DNA of 15,843 nt, taken from the NCBI GenBank assembly GCA_964416065.1, contig CAYQCL010000045.1, forward strand, positions 1 through 15,843. Reading direction: 5' to 3'. The position numbers and the translations under genes are program-made. Positions 7,406 to 14,301 of this stretch are shown in pieces. Each line of letters begins with the position of its first letter. Position 1 is the stretch's first letter. This DNA comes from Limiplasma sp964416065 (GTDB taxonomy: Bacteria; Bacillota; Clostridia; Christensenellales; Aristaeellaceae). A model generated the notes under the pieces. The model saw only the letters and a list, made by a program, of their open reading frames with translations. It did no database searches and was not told the DNA's origin.

Positions 7406-9880
7406 TCATTCCTCCCGCGCATCCACCGTTTCCAATCCGGTCACGACGTCGTCCATGAGCGCCATAACCATGGGAATTCCCTTGTCCTGCTTGCCCTGCA
7501 AAAGGACCTCGTCGCTTGTAATCTGCGTATAGGGACTGTGTTTCTGATACACGCGCACGGTCATGCCGCCTGCTCCGGAAAGCAGCACCGCGCCCGCAAG
7601 CGACGTTCCGTTAGATCCGTTTTTATTGAAATAGAAGCTCTTAACGCCCTTGCCCGCGCGGGCCTGCGGCTCATAGTCCATATATAGCACACGCTTGGCA
7701 AAGCCCCGATCGGTAAACAAAAGAAGCTGGTCAGCGGCATGAGGCTGTCCGCACCAAAGCACCTGATCACCCTCGTCGAGATTCATCCCCTTCACGCCCG
7801 CCGCGACGCGGCCCATCTGAGGAACCGAATCGCCATGGAAGCGGATGCTCATACCTCCGCGCGACAAAAGCAGGACATCCATCGAGGGATCGAAGGGGAT
7901 GACGCTCAGCAGCCCGTCCCCATCCTTGAGATTCAGCGCGGCGAATTTGGAACGGCGCACATCATAGCCCGCCGCCGCGCTGCGCTTGATTTGCCCGCGC
8001 CTCGTTACAAAGAGAAGGTCGGGATGCGACTGCAAGTCACTGGGCTTTACACAGAGAATCTGGATCGGGGACTCGTTTTCCTCAAGGCCCGCCAAAACGC
8101 TGCTCAGAAGCATTCCCCGCTCCTTCGGCTTGTTCATCTCCGGCAGCGCCGACACGCTCAGCGGGTAGCAGTTGCCATGATCCGTGAAGAAATACAGCGT
8201 ATGATCCGTCAGCGTCTCAAAACGATACAGAGGCGGATCCTCCGCCGTATCGCTCTCGGCGGCCTGCTTGCGCGCGCGCGGCGGATACATCCTTCTGAGC
8301 AGTCCCGCGCGCGAATAGGTGACCAGTGCCTCCTCGGCAATGATCTCGTCCTTCTGAATGGCCTCTACCACGTCGCCGGCATCAACGATTTCCGTGCGCC
8401 GGTCATCGCCGTACTTATCGGCCACGGCCTTGAGCTCCCTTTTGATGACATTCATAAGCTTTTTTTCGCTTGCCAAGATGGCCTCCAGCTCGCTGATGAG
8501 CCTGCAAAGCTCCGCGTATTCCTTTTTAAGCGCCAGAACCTCCAGGTTTGTCAGGCGCTGCAAACGCATATCCAGAATTGCCTGGGCCTGCGTATCCGAC
8601 AGACCAAACCGCTCCATCAGTCCGGCCTTGGCCGCCTTGGGGTTTTCGCTTTTGCGGATCAGGGCGATGACCTCGTCAAGGTTGTCCACGGCGATCATCA
8701 GGCCTTCCAAGATATGCGCGCGGGCCTTGGCCTTTTCCAGATCATATTTGGTGCGCGCCGTCACAACGTTCCTGCGATGACGGATATAGTAGCGGATCGC
8801 GCGCTTAAGGGAAAGCAGTCTGGGCTTTCCGTCCGCGATAGCGACCATATTGACGCCAAAGGTAACCTGCATCTCGCTGTACTTGAACAAATAGCCAAGC
8901 ACCTTGTTCACGTCCGCATCCTTGCGCAGCTCAATCACGGCACGCATGCCCATTCGGTCGCTCTCGTCGCGGATGTCATAAATGCAGCCAAGCGCGGCCT
9001 TCTTTTCCTCGCTCAGCTTCAAAATCTTTTCCAGCATTGCGGCCTTGTTGACCTGGTAGGGAATTTCGGTGATGACGATAAGCTTGCGCCCCGCCGGTCC
9101 GTCCTCGATATGCGTCCGCGCGCGCAGGGTCAGCTTCCCCTTGCCGGTCTCATAGGCCGCGCGGATCTCCGGCGTGTTGAGGAGGATGCCGCCAGTGGGA
9201 AAATCCGGCGCAGGAACATGCTTCATCAGCTCGTCGAGGGAAATTTCGGGGTCGTCGATCTGCGCGATGACGGCACCGATCGTCTCCCGCAGATTGTGCG
9301 GCGGAATGTTGGTCGCAAGGCCGACCGCGATACCGCTCGCGCCGTTGACCAGCAGATTGGGAAAGCTGGCGGGCAGCATGTCCGGCTCCTTGAGGGTATC
9401 GTCGAAATTCAGGCGGAAAGGCACGGTGTCCTTGTCCAAGTCCCTGAGCATCTCGATCGCCAGCGGAGTCATGCGGGCCTCGGTATAACGCATGGCGGCC
9501 GCGCCGTCGCCGTCCACGCTGCCGAAATTGCCATGGCCGTCCACCAGCGCGCCGCGCATGCTGAAGCTCTGCGCCATGCGCACCAACGCGTCATAAACGG
9601 AGGTATCGCCATGAGGATGGTATTTACCAAGGCAATCGCCCACGATGCGCGCGCATTTGCGGTGCGGCGTGTCGGGCCCGATGGCCAGCTCGTTCATCGT
9701 GTAGAGGATGCGGCGCTGCACGGGCTTGAGGCCGTCCTCGGCCCTGGGCACGGCGCGCTCCATGATGACATGCTCCGCGTAGGGAATCATGCTGTTATGC
9801 ATGACCTCCTCCATGGGCGAAACGATGATGTTTTGATCAACACCAATCGGCGGGCGCTCGTCCGGCGTTTTGCGGCTCAC
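7406..9880 (-). CDS. parC: Type IIA DNA topoisomerase subunit A (topoisomerase IV ParC-like / GyrA family)
   Basis: The DNA-cleaving subunit of an A2B2 ATP-dependent topoisomerase, 824 residues. The breakage-reunion domain contains GLKPVQRRILY, HRKCARIVGD, KYHPHGDTSVYDALVRMAQ and AAAMRYTEARM, with catalytic Tyr132. At the quinolone-determining positions, E. coli GyrA Ser83 corresponds to Thr93 and Asp87 to Asp97. A coiled-coil region (ALKKEYAELCRLISELEAIL) and a C-terminal beta-pinwheel follow. The GyrA box is degenerate: QARAGKG at 739-745 instead of QRRGGKG. That, and a locus without dnaA/recF, favours topoisomerase IV; gyrase remains possible. The start is GTG at 9880, overlapping the parE stop as GTGA, with GGGAGGGAGGACAG as ribosome binding site. 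The next gene follows within 2 bases. Confidence 0.9.
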   Translation of the reverse strand: MSRKTPDERPPIGVDQNIIVSPMEEVMHNSMIPYAEHVIMERAVPRAEDGLKPVQRRILYTMNELAIGPDTPHRKCARIVGDCLGKYHPHGDTSVYDALVRMAQSFSMRGALVDGHGNFGSVDGDGAAAMRYTEARMTPLAIEMLRDLDKDTVPFRLNFDDTLKEPDMLPASFPNLLVNGASGIAVGLATNIPPHNLRETIGAVIAQIDDPEISLDELMKHVPAPDFPTGGILLNTPEIRAAYETGKGKLTLRARTHIEDGPAGRKLIVITEIPYQVNKAAMLEKILKLSEEKKAALGCIYDIRDESDRMGMRAVIELRKDADVNKVLGYLFKYSEMQVTFGVNMVAIADGKPRLLSLKRAIRYYIRHRRNVVTARTKYDLEKAKARAHILEGLMIAVDNLDEVIALIRKSENPKAAKAGLMERFGLSDTQAQAILDMRLQRLTNLEVLALKKEYAELCRLISELEAILASEKKLMNVIKRELKAVADKYGDDRRTEIVDAGDVVEAIQKDEIIAEEALVTYSRAGLLRRMYPPRARKQAAESDTAEDPPLYRFETLTDHTLYFFTDHGNCYPLSVSALPEMNKPKERGMLLSSVLAGLEENESPIQILCVKPSDLQSHPDLLFVTRRGQIKRSAAAGYDVRRSKFAALNLKDGDGLLSVIPFDPSMDVLLLSRGGMSIRFHGDSVPQMGRVAAGVKGMNLDEGDQVLWCGQPHAADQLLLFTDRGFAKRVLYMDYEPQARAGKGVKSFYFNKNGSNGTSLAGAVLLSGAGGMTVRVYQKHSPYTQITSDEVLLQGKQDKGIPMVMALMDDVVTGLETVDAREE

Positions 9881-11892
9881 CTGTCCTCCCTCCCCTCATT
9901 CATCGTGTCGCTAAAGGCAGTAAAGCTGTCCTCGCGGTTAAAATTAGCGTATTGACTGATATATTCGCGGCGCGGCTCCACCTTATCCCCCATCAGAATG
10001 GTCACCAGCCGCTCCGCCTGCGCCGCGTCCTCGATACTTACGCGCATGAGCTTTCGTTCGTTGGGATCCATCGTAGTCGCCCAAAGCTGCTCGGGATTCA
10101 TCTCACCTAGACCCTTATAGCGCTGCAGGGTATATCCTTTGCTGGAGCCCTTCGTGAGCTTGCGCAGCTCGACGTCGTCATAGGCATATTGTACCTTGTT
10201 TCCACGCTGCACCCTGTATAGTGGCGGCATGCCGATATAGACATGTCCCTCGGTGATGAGCTCGCGCATATACCGATAGAAGAAGGTGAGCAGAATCGCG
10301 CGGATATGCGCGCCGTCCTGGTCGGCATCCGAGAGGATGATGACCTTGTGATACTTGAGGCCGGAGAGGCTGAAGCTTTCGTCAATGTTGGTGCCCAACG
10401 CGGTGATAATGGAACGGAATTCCTCGTTGCTAAGCACCTGATCCAGCCGCTTTTTTTCGGCGTTGAGCGGCTTGCCACGAAGCGGCAAAATCGCCTGGAA
10501 GCGCCGGTCGCGGCCCTGCTTGGCGCTACCGCCCGCGCTGTCGCCCTCAACGATGAACAGCTCGTTCTGCTCCGGCTTACGGCCCGTGCAGCTGGACAGC
10601 TTGCCCACCAGCGGAGCGGCCTCCAGGGCATTCTTTGTTCGGGCCACATCACGCGCCTTGCGAGCGGCCTCACGCACGCGCGCCGCGCGGACAGCCTTCT
10701 CGATGAGCTGTCCCGCCAGCTCCTGATGCTTCAAATCCTCAAAATACGCAGTAAGTTGCTGGGTCAAAATGGCCTCGACCGCCGGGCGTACCTCGGTATT
10801 GCCCAGCTTTCCCTTTGTTTGTCCCTCAAACTGAGGATTCTTGACCATGGCAAGCATAACCGCCGTCATGCCCTCGCGAAAATCATCACCGCTCAGATTC
10901 GTGTCCTTGTCCTTGAGCGCGCCCAGGCGGCGGGCAAAATCGTTCATCACCTTGGTGTAGGCGGCCTTGAACCCCGTCTCGTGCGTGCCGCCCTCTCCGG
11001 TGGGAATGTTGTTGACATAGGAAAAGACATTTTCGGTATAGCTGTCGGTATATTGAATTGCCACGCGGAAGATCACATCCTCGCGCGTTCCTTCCAGATA
11101 GATGGGCTCCTCATGCAGGGCGGTTTTATCCGCGTTTAGGTACTTCACATAGTCCACAATGCCGCCCTGATAGCAAAATACCTGGCGTTCCTCCGTCCGC
11201 TGTTCCCCCTCCTCATCCTCAGAGGCTTCCTTTTCCTTTCGCTCATCCGTAAAGGTGATGGTCAGACCCTGATTGAGATAGGCCAGCTCTCGCAGACGGC
11301 GGGAGACTGTTTCGGCATTAAAATGGATTGTCTCAAATACGCGATCGTCCGGCATAAAGCGCACAAGCGAACCGCGCTGGCGCGTATTGCCCACCGTATG
11401 CAGCGGCTCAGCCACGCGTCCCGCGACGATCTTCTTTTCCCCCGCGTCATACGCGCTCTCAAAGCGTATCTGATAATGCTTGAAATCTCGATAGACATCC
11501 ACCGAAACCCAGCGGCTGAGGGCGTTGACCACGCTTGCGCCCACACCGTGCAGGCCACCGGAGTATGCATAATTCTCGTTGTTGAATTTTCCGCCCGCAT
11601 GCAGCTTGGTATAGATGACCTCCACTCCCGGGACACCCATCGTTGGATGAATATCCACCGGCATGCCGCGTCCGTCATCGCGCACGCTCACCGATCCGTC
11701 GGTGTGCAGTGTCACATCCACCTGCGAGGCAAAGCCTCCCATGACCTCGTCGATCGCGTTATCCACAATTTCCCATAGCATATGATGCAAGCCGCGCGAA
11801 CCTGTGGAGCCAATATACATGCCCGGACGCATGCGTACCGCATCCAGCCCCTCCAATACCTGGATATTTCGCGCGTCATAATGGTTTGCCAT
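9877..11892 (-). CDS. parE: Type IIA DNA topoisomerase subunit B (topoisomerase IV ParE-like / GyrB family)
   Basis: The ATPase subunit, 671 residues from ATG 11892. The GHKL ATPase domain shows Glu41 and Asn45 in LWEIVDNAIDE, DDGRGMP (72-78) and the ATP lid GGLHGVGASVVNALS (112-126). The transducer domain has an acidic Glu/Lys-rich insert after ITFTDERK. The TOPRIM domain has EGDSAGGSAKQGRDRRF near residue 446, then ILSDADQDGAHIRAILLTFF; the Toprim C-terminal region ends at NFNREDSFTAF. MYIGSTGSRGLHHM resembles Gram-positive ParE more than GyrB, but the two families intergrade. The frame is open 118 codons further upstream, but family homology begins at MANHYDARNIQVLEGLDAVR, a GGGAG ribosome binding site precedes that ATG, and the promoter lies inside the extension. 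It heads the operon. Confidence 0.9.
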   Translation of the reverse strand: MANHYDARNIQVLEGLDAVRMRPGMYIGSTGSRGLHHMLWEIVDNAIDEVMGGFASQVDVTLHTDGSVSVRDDGRGMPVDIHPTMGVPGVEVIYTKLHAGGKFNNENYAYSGGLHGVGASVVNALSRWVSVDVYRDFKHYQIRFESAYDAGEKKIVAGRVAEPLHTVGNTRQRGSLVRFMPDDRVFETIHFNAETVSRRLRELAYLNQGLTITFTDERKEKEASEDEEGEQRTEERQVFCYQGGIVDYVKYLNADKTALHEEPIYLEGTREDVIFRVAIQYTDSYTENVFSYVNNIPTGEGGTHETGFKAAYTKVMNDFARRLGALKDKDTNLSGDDFREGMTAVMLAMVKNPQFEGQTKGKLGNTEVRPAVEAILTQQLTAYFEDLKHQELAGQLIEKAVRAARVREAARKARDVARTKNALEAAPLVGKLSSCTGRKPEQNELFIVEGDSAGGSAKQGRDRRFQAILPLRGKPLNAEKKRLDQVLSNEEFRSIITALGTNIDESFSLSGLKYHKVIILSDADQDGAHIRAILLTFFYRYMRELITEGHVYIGMPPLYRVQRGNKVQYAYDDVELRKLTKGSSKGYTLQRYKGLGEMNPEQLWATTMDPNERKLMRVSIEDAAQAERLVTILMGDKVEPRREYISQYANFNREDSFTAFSDTMNEGREDR

Positions 11893-11958
11893 CCACTTCA
11901 CTCCCTGATCTTCTCCATGCGGGCGCAGAACCAGTCTGTGCCTAAAAAGCAACAGTTT

Positions 11959-11988
11959 ATTATAGCACGAAATTGTCAAATCCCACAA
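11959..11988 (-). promoter_or_regulatory. Extended -10 promoter of the parE-parC operon
   Basis: On the - strand TATAAT (11964-11959) is preceded by TGC, an extended -10, with TTGTGG 18 bases upstream as a weak -35. A TTGACA also occurs nearby but only 9 bases from the -10, too close to be the -35. Transcription would start near 11952, giving a leader of about 60 bases before parE. Confidence 0.7.
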
Positions 11989-12040
11989 GGGAGGAAAACA
12001 CCTGCTCATGGCATAAGCCCCTCGTGCTTTGATGTCTTTC

Positions 12041-12054
12041 GGAGGGAAACCTCC
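12041..12054 (+). other. GNRA-loop hairpin in the intergenic region
   Basis: GGAGG, GAAA, CCTCC forms a perfect 5-bp stem closed by a GAAA tetraloop when read on the + strand. No transcript on that strand is supported here; on the - strand the loop is TTTC. Role unknown. Confidence 0.3.
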
Positions 12055-12229
12055 TGCTAGCCGCTCAGTAAGCTCGTCGAATGAGAAAATTTTGTCGCTC
12101 TGCAACTGCCCGCAAGCTCTTTTGCGCATAATACTTGACAGCTTGTTAAGAAACTTGTCGGTATAACGCACAAAGATTAGGACTGTTAGATAAACCGTTT
12201 TGAATGGACGGTTTGAGTGCAACAGGGAC

Positions 12230-12270
12230 AAAAAATCCGCTTTCAAGCAACGCCTGAGAGCGGATTTTTG
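12230..12270 (-). terminator. Intrinsic terminator of the rplJ-rplL transcript (bidirectional)
   Basis: ATCCGCT and AGCGGAT (12235-12265) form the base of a long hairpin with further pairing inside (TCA with TGA, GC with GC). It is flanked by six A at 12230-12235 and five T at 12265-12269, so it gives a U-tract on both strands. It is about 120 bases past the rplL stop. Confidence 0.8.
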
Positions 12271-12335
12271 TACATGATTTTCACTGAAAGCCTTTCCGCA
12301 ACAGACACATCTGCTGTTTCTAAAACTTTCTTACT

Positions 12336-12363
12336 GGGAAAGGCTCTTGATAGAGCCGCTCCC
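12336..12363 (-). other. Hairpin in the rplL 3' trailer
   Basis: On the - strand GGCTCT-ATCA-AGAGCC is a perfect 6-bp stem, extended below an internal loop by GGGA with TCCC. No U-tract follows. It may be a weak terminator or an mRNA-stabilising element, with real termination at 12230-12270. Confidence 0.45.
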
Positions 12364-12388
12364 CTTTGTGATTGAAAAGCATGCGGGA

Positions 12389-12760
12389 TTACTTGATCTC
12401 GACGGTAGCGCCGACCTCGGCCAGCTTCTCCTTGATCTTCTCGCACTCTTCCTTGGAAGCGCCTTCCTTGATGGTCTTCGGAGCGGACTCCACGAAGTCC
12501 TTGGCTTCCTTCAGTCCCAAGCCAGTCAGCTCGCGGATGACCTTGATGACCTTAATCTTCTCGCTTCCGGCCTCCTTCAGGATCGCGTCAAACTCGGTCT
12601 TCTCCTCCTCAGCAGGAGCAGCGCCGACAGCGGCGCCGGGAACAGCCACAACAGCGGCAGCGGCAGAAACACCGAATTTTTCTTCCAGAGCCTTGACCAG
12701 GTCGTTGAGCTCAAGCACAGTCATTTTCTCGATCTCGGCAATAAATTCCTCGTGAGTCAT
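12389..12760 (-). CDS. rplL: Large ribosomal subunit protein L7/L12
   Basis: The 123-residue stalk protein that binds L10 as dimers and recruits GTPase translation factors to the ribosome. The N-terminal dimerisation domain (MTHEEFIAEIEKMTVLELND, residues 1-20 and on), an Ala/Pro/Gly-rich hinge around residues 38-55 and the C-terminal factor-binding domain (KIKVIKVIRELTGLGLKEAK to the terminal VGATVEIK) are all present. The start at 12760 is chosen over an in-frame ATG at 12775 because GGAGG sits 8 bases before it and the protein begins as its family does. It lies 54 bases after rplJ. Confidence 0.97.
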   Translation of the reverse strand: MTHEEFIAEIEKMTVLELNDLVKALEEKFGVSAAAAVVAVPGAAVGAAPAEEEKTEFDAILKEAGSEKIKVIKVIRELTGLGLKEAKDFVESAPKTIKEGASKEECEKIKEKLAEVGATVEIK

Positions 12761-12814
12761 GTGAATAGCCTCCATTCATAATCAGTTTGTACATTTTATC
12801 AGCTTTGAAGCCCT

Positions 12815-13327
12815 TTAGGCTTCGGGAGCGGCCTCGGCATCCTTCTTTGCGATAGCGTCCAAAACGCGCACAAAGCCGGCAATGCTGCTTTGCAGGCTGC
12901 CAAGCAAACGGGCCAGCAGCACCTCGCGGCTGGGCGTTTCAGCCAGCGCCTTGATCTGCTCGATGCTCATCAGCTCGGTGCCCAGCAGACCGGCCTTAAC
13001 GGAAATCGCCTCGGTCTTGGTCTTGTTCACGAAGTCGTTGAGAACCTTCGCGGGACTCACAGGATCGTTCATGCCGAAAGCGAAAGCCGACGGACCGTTG
13101 AGAACGTCGTCCAATTCCTCGATCTTCAGCTCCTCCATGGCACGGCGCACCAGCGTGTTCTTCAGCACACAGTATTCAACGCCATTGGCACGGAACTGCG
13201 CGCGCAGCGCGGTTACCTGCTCGACGGTCAGTCCGCTGTAATTGACGATAATTACGCTCTGCGCATCCTGAAATTTCTTCACGATGTCGCTGACGACATG
13301 CTTCTTCAGCTCAAGATTCTTGCTCAT
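12815..13327 (-). CDS. rplJ: Large ribosomal subunit protein L10
   Basis: A 170-residue protein that anchors L7/L12 dimers to 23S rRNA to form the stalk base, and with L12 autoregulates its operon by binding the leader. It begins MSKNLELKKHVVSDIVKKFQ. The core includes IIVNYSGLTVEQVTALRAQF and VLKNTLVRRAM, followed by the L12-binding C-terminal helix (LLARLLGSLQSSIAGFVRVL). AAGGAGGTG upstream fixes the ATG at 13327; an in-frame extension of 46 codons runs through the attenuator leader and is not coding. rplK and rplA do not lie upstream and rpoB does not follow rplL, unlike the usual cluster. Confidence 0.97.
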   Translation of the reverse strand: MSKNLELKKHVVSDIVKKFQDAQSVIIVNYSGLTVEQVTALRAQFRANGVEYCVLKNTLVRRAMEELKIEELDDVLNGPSAFAFGMNDPVSPAKVLNDFVNKTKTEAISVKAGLLGTELMSIEQIKALAETPSREVLLARLLGSLQSSIAGFVRVLDAIAKKDAEAAPEA

Positions 13328-13364
13328 TCGGGTTGCACCTCCTTCTTGAAAATCTGTCGATTCC

Positions 13365-13392
13365 AAAAAGAAAACCCTTGCAGGCGCAAGGG
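13365..13392 (-). terminator. Attenuator terminator in the rplJ leader
   Basis: CCCTTGC, a GCCT loop and GCAAGGG form a 7-bp perfect stem followed directly by TTTTCTTTTT on the - strand. It lies about 40 bases before the rplJ start, between promoter and gene, so it must be regulated rather than constitutive. Confidence 0.85.
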
Positions 13393-13500
13393 CGAACGAA
13401 TCGCAGGGGATTTCTCCCGCCTTACACCTCGGCGGGAGTATTTTAAGGAGGCTTTCGCCTGCCAACCCGCTGTCTTAGGCATAGGTTTCCAAAGAATCGA
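13365..13500 (-). ncRNA. Ribosomal protein L10 leader (autoregulatory attenuator)
   Basis: The untranslated leader between promoter and rplJ matches what I recall of the L10 leader family: CCTAAGACAGCGGG, a short hairpin AGGC-GAAA-GCCT (13460-13449), then CTTAAAATACTCCCGCCGAG. GCGGG (13470-13466) can pair with CCCGC (13436-13432) to close the L10-binding structure. CTCCCGCC (13438-13431) can instead pair with GGCGGGAG (13421-13414). The leader ends in an intrinsic terminator. GCAGGCG (13462-13456) is perfectly complementary to CGCCTGC (13386-13380) in the terminator loop and 3' arm, an antiterminator-like pairing. The likely outcome is that excess L10-L12 promotes termination; this is inferred from the family. 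Confidence 0.85.
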
Positions 13501-13505
13501 ACAAT

Positions 13506-13533
13506 ATTATAAACGATCCTATGCTTTTGTCAA
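13506..13533 (-). promoter_or_regulatory. Consensus sigma-A promoter of rplJ-rplL
   Basis: TTGACA (13533-13528), a 16-base spacer and TATAAT (13511-13506) are both perfect hexamers. Transcription would start near 13499, right at the 5' end of the L10 leader. This is the strongest promoter in the window. Confidence 0.92.
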
Positions 13534-13661
13534 GTGTTTTTTGCGTCTTTGACAGAGTTTTTGCATGATCTTTTCAGAGTTTCCAAGAAAACATTTGGCA
13601 GCGTATTTTATCCCCTCGCGGTCAAAATAGCGTTGAACCCACTTGAGGAGGTGAACGACGG

Positions 13662-13898
13662 ATGGTGAATCAGCAAACCCCCGGCAAGTCCGCTCAGCCT
13701 GAGCTGCCCGAAGCGCGCGCTGCCCTTGATAACATGAAATATGAGATTGCCAAGGAATTGGGAATCAATTTCAAGCAGGGCTACAACGGCGATCTCAGTT
13801 CCAGGGAAAACGGCTATGTAGGTGGCTACATGGTCAAGCGGCTCATCGAGCAGGCGGAGCGTCAGATGGCTTCGCAGGCGGGCAAGACGACGCACTAA
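13662..13898 (+). CDS. Alpha/beta-type small acid-soluble spore protein (first copy)
   Basis: A 78-residue protein that coats and protects DNA in dormant spores and is degraded at germination. The conserved core runs from EARAALDNMKYEIAKELGI to GYNGDLSSRENGYVGGYMVK and RLIEQAERQM. The GPR protease site falls in EIAKE, cleavage expected after Glu28. GAGGAGGTGA lies 7 bases before the ATG. These genes are normally transcribed by sigma-G in the forespore; I could not find a convincing sigma-G promoter between the divergent rplJ promoter and this gene. It is followed after 28 bases by a close paralogue. Confidence 0.95.
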   Translation: MVNQQTPGKSAQPELPEARAALDNMKYEIAKELGINFKQGYNGDLSSRENGYVGGYMVKRLIEQAERQMASQAGKTTH

Positions 13899-13926
13899 GC
13901 GCAAAATCAGTATGAGGTGAATGAAA

Positions 13927-14157
13927 ATGTATCAGAATCAGCAGAATTCTTCCAGCTCCAATCGTACCATGGTTCCCGAGGCAAAACAGGCCCTGAATAA
14001 CATGAAGTTTGAGATTGCCAATGAGCTTGGGATTAACCTCAAGCAGGGCTACAACGGCGACCTGCCCAGCCGTCAAGCCGGTTATATCGGCGGCTACATG
14101 GTCAAGCGCCTGATTGAGAACGCGGAACGCGCTATGAGCGGCGGCGCTCAGAAGTAA
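13927..14157 (+). CDS. Alpha/beta-type small acid-soluble spore protein (second copy)
   Basis: A tandem paralogue of the preceding gene, 76 residues, sharing NMK(Y/F)EIA, ELGIN, KQGYNGDL, GGYMVKRLIE and AER at the same spacing. The N-terminus is different and Gln/Asn/Ser-rich. The GPR cleavage site is in EIANE, after Glu29. Two ATGs occur at 13921 and 13927; GAGGTGA directly abuts the first and is correctly spaced for the second, so 13927 is preferred. A strong terminator follows 10 bases after the stop, so the two genes form a closed bicistronic unit. Confidence 0.95.
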   Translation: MYQNQQNSSSSNRTMVPEAKQALNNMKFEIANELGINLKQGYNGDLPSRQAGYIGGYMVKRLIENAERAMSGGAQK

Positions 14158-14167
14158 TCCAATCGAA

Positions 14168-14208
14168 GCAAAAGGGACGGTCGCGTACATGGCGACCGTC
14201 TCTTTTGC
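14168..14208 (+). terminator. Intrinsic terminator after the spore protein genes
   Basis: GCAAAAGGGACGGTCGC (14168-14184) pairs with GCGACCGTCTCTTTTGC (14192-14208) as a 17-bp stem with one G-U pair and a 7-base loop. The 3' arm supplies the U-rich TCTTTTGC. Confidence 0.85.
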
Positions 14209-14301
14209 TGATACGACAGCAGAATGTCCCTTCTTTCTAAATTTGATGTAGGAATTTGCCCCTTTGGGAGCGAATCTCTACGGACGGAAGGAGAGGATGC
14301 A

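Larger units (their letters stand above)
11893..12388. other. Non-coding interval between rplL and parE
   Basis: About 500 bases with no supported gene. From the right it holds the rplL 3' trailer with a hairpin (12336-12363), a terminator (12230-12270), a small inverted repeat AAACCG/CGGTTT (about 12193-12214), a perfect GGAGG-GAAA-CCTCC hairpin with a GNRA-type loop on the + strand (12041-12054), and the parE promoter. Open frames here have no recognisable protein content. A small RNA is possible but no promoter-terminator pair supports one. Confidence 0.6.

Noticed and set aside
7739..9955. A 738-codon open frame on the + strand opposite parC
   Set aside because: It is exactly antisense to a clearly conserved gene, is rich in His, Arg, Gln and Ala as expected of a codon-biased shadow, and shows no family motif or ribosome binding site.
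10243..11139. A 298-codon open frame on the + strand opposite parE
   Set aside because: Antisense to the parE TOPRIM and transducer regions; no motif, no promoter.
12135..12167. TTGACA followed by TATAAC on the + strand in the intergenic region
   Set aside because: The spacer is 21 bases, too long for a normal sigma-A promoter, and no + strand gene follows.
12193..12214. AAACCG/CGGTTT inverted repeat
   Set aside because: The stem is only 6 bp with an 11-base loop and no T-tract; the better terminator is next to it at 12230-12270.
11893..12246. A 118-residue N-terminal extension of ParE
   Set aside because: Family homology starts at 11892, where there is a ribosome binding site; the parE promoter lies inside the extension and the sequence has no domain.
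13328..13465. A 46-residue N-terminal extension of L10
   Set aside because: It runs through the L10 leader and its terminator; the ribosome binding site and family start are at 13327.
14224..14301. A 26-residue upstream extension of the C26 hydrolase
   Set aside because: No good ribosome binding site and no similarity to the family, which starts at MFPLIGISGS; AAGGAGAGG marks the 14302 start.
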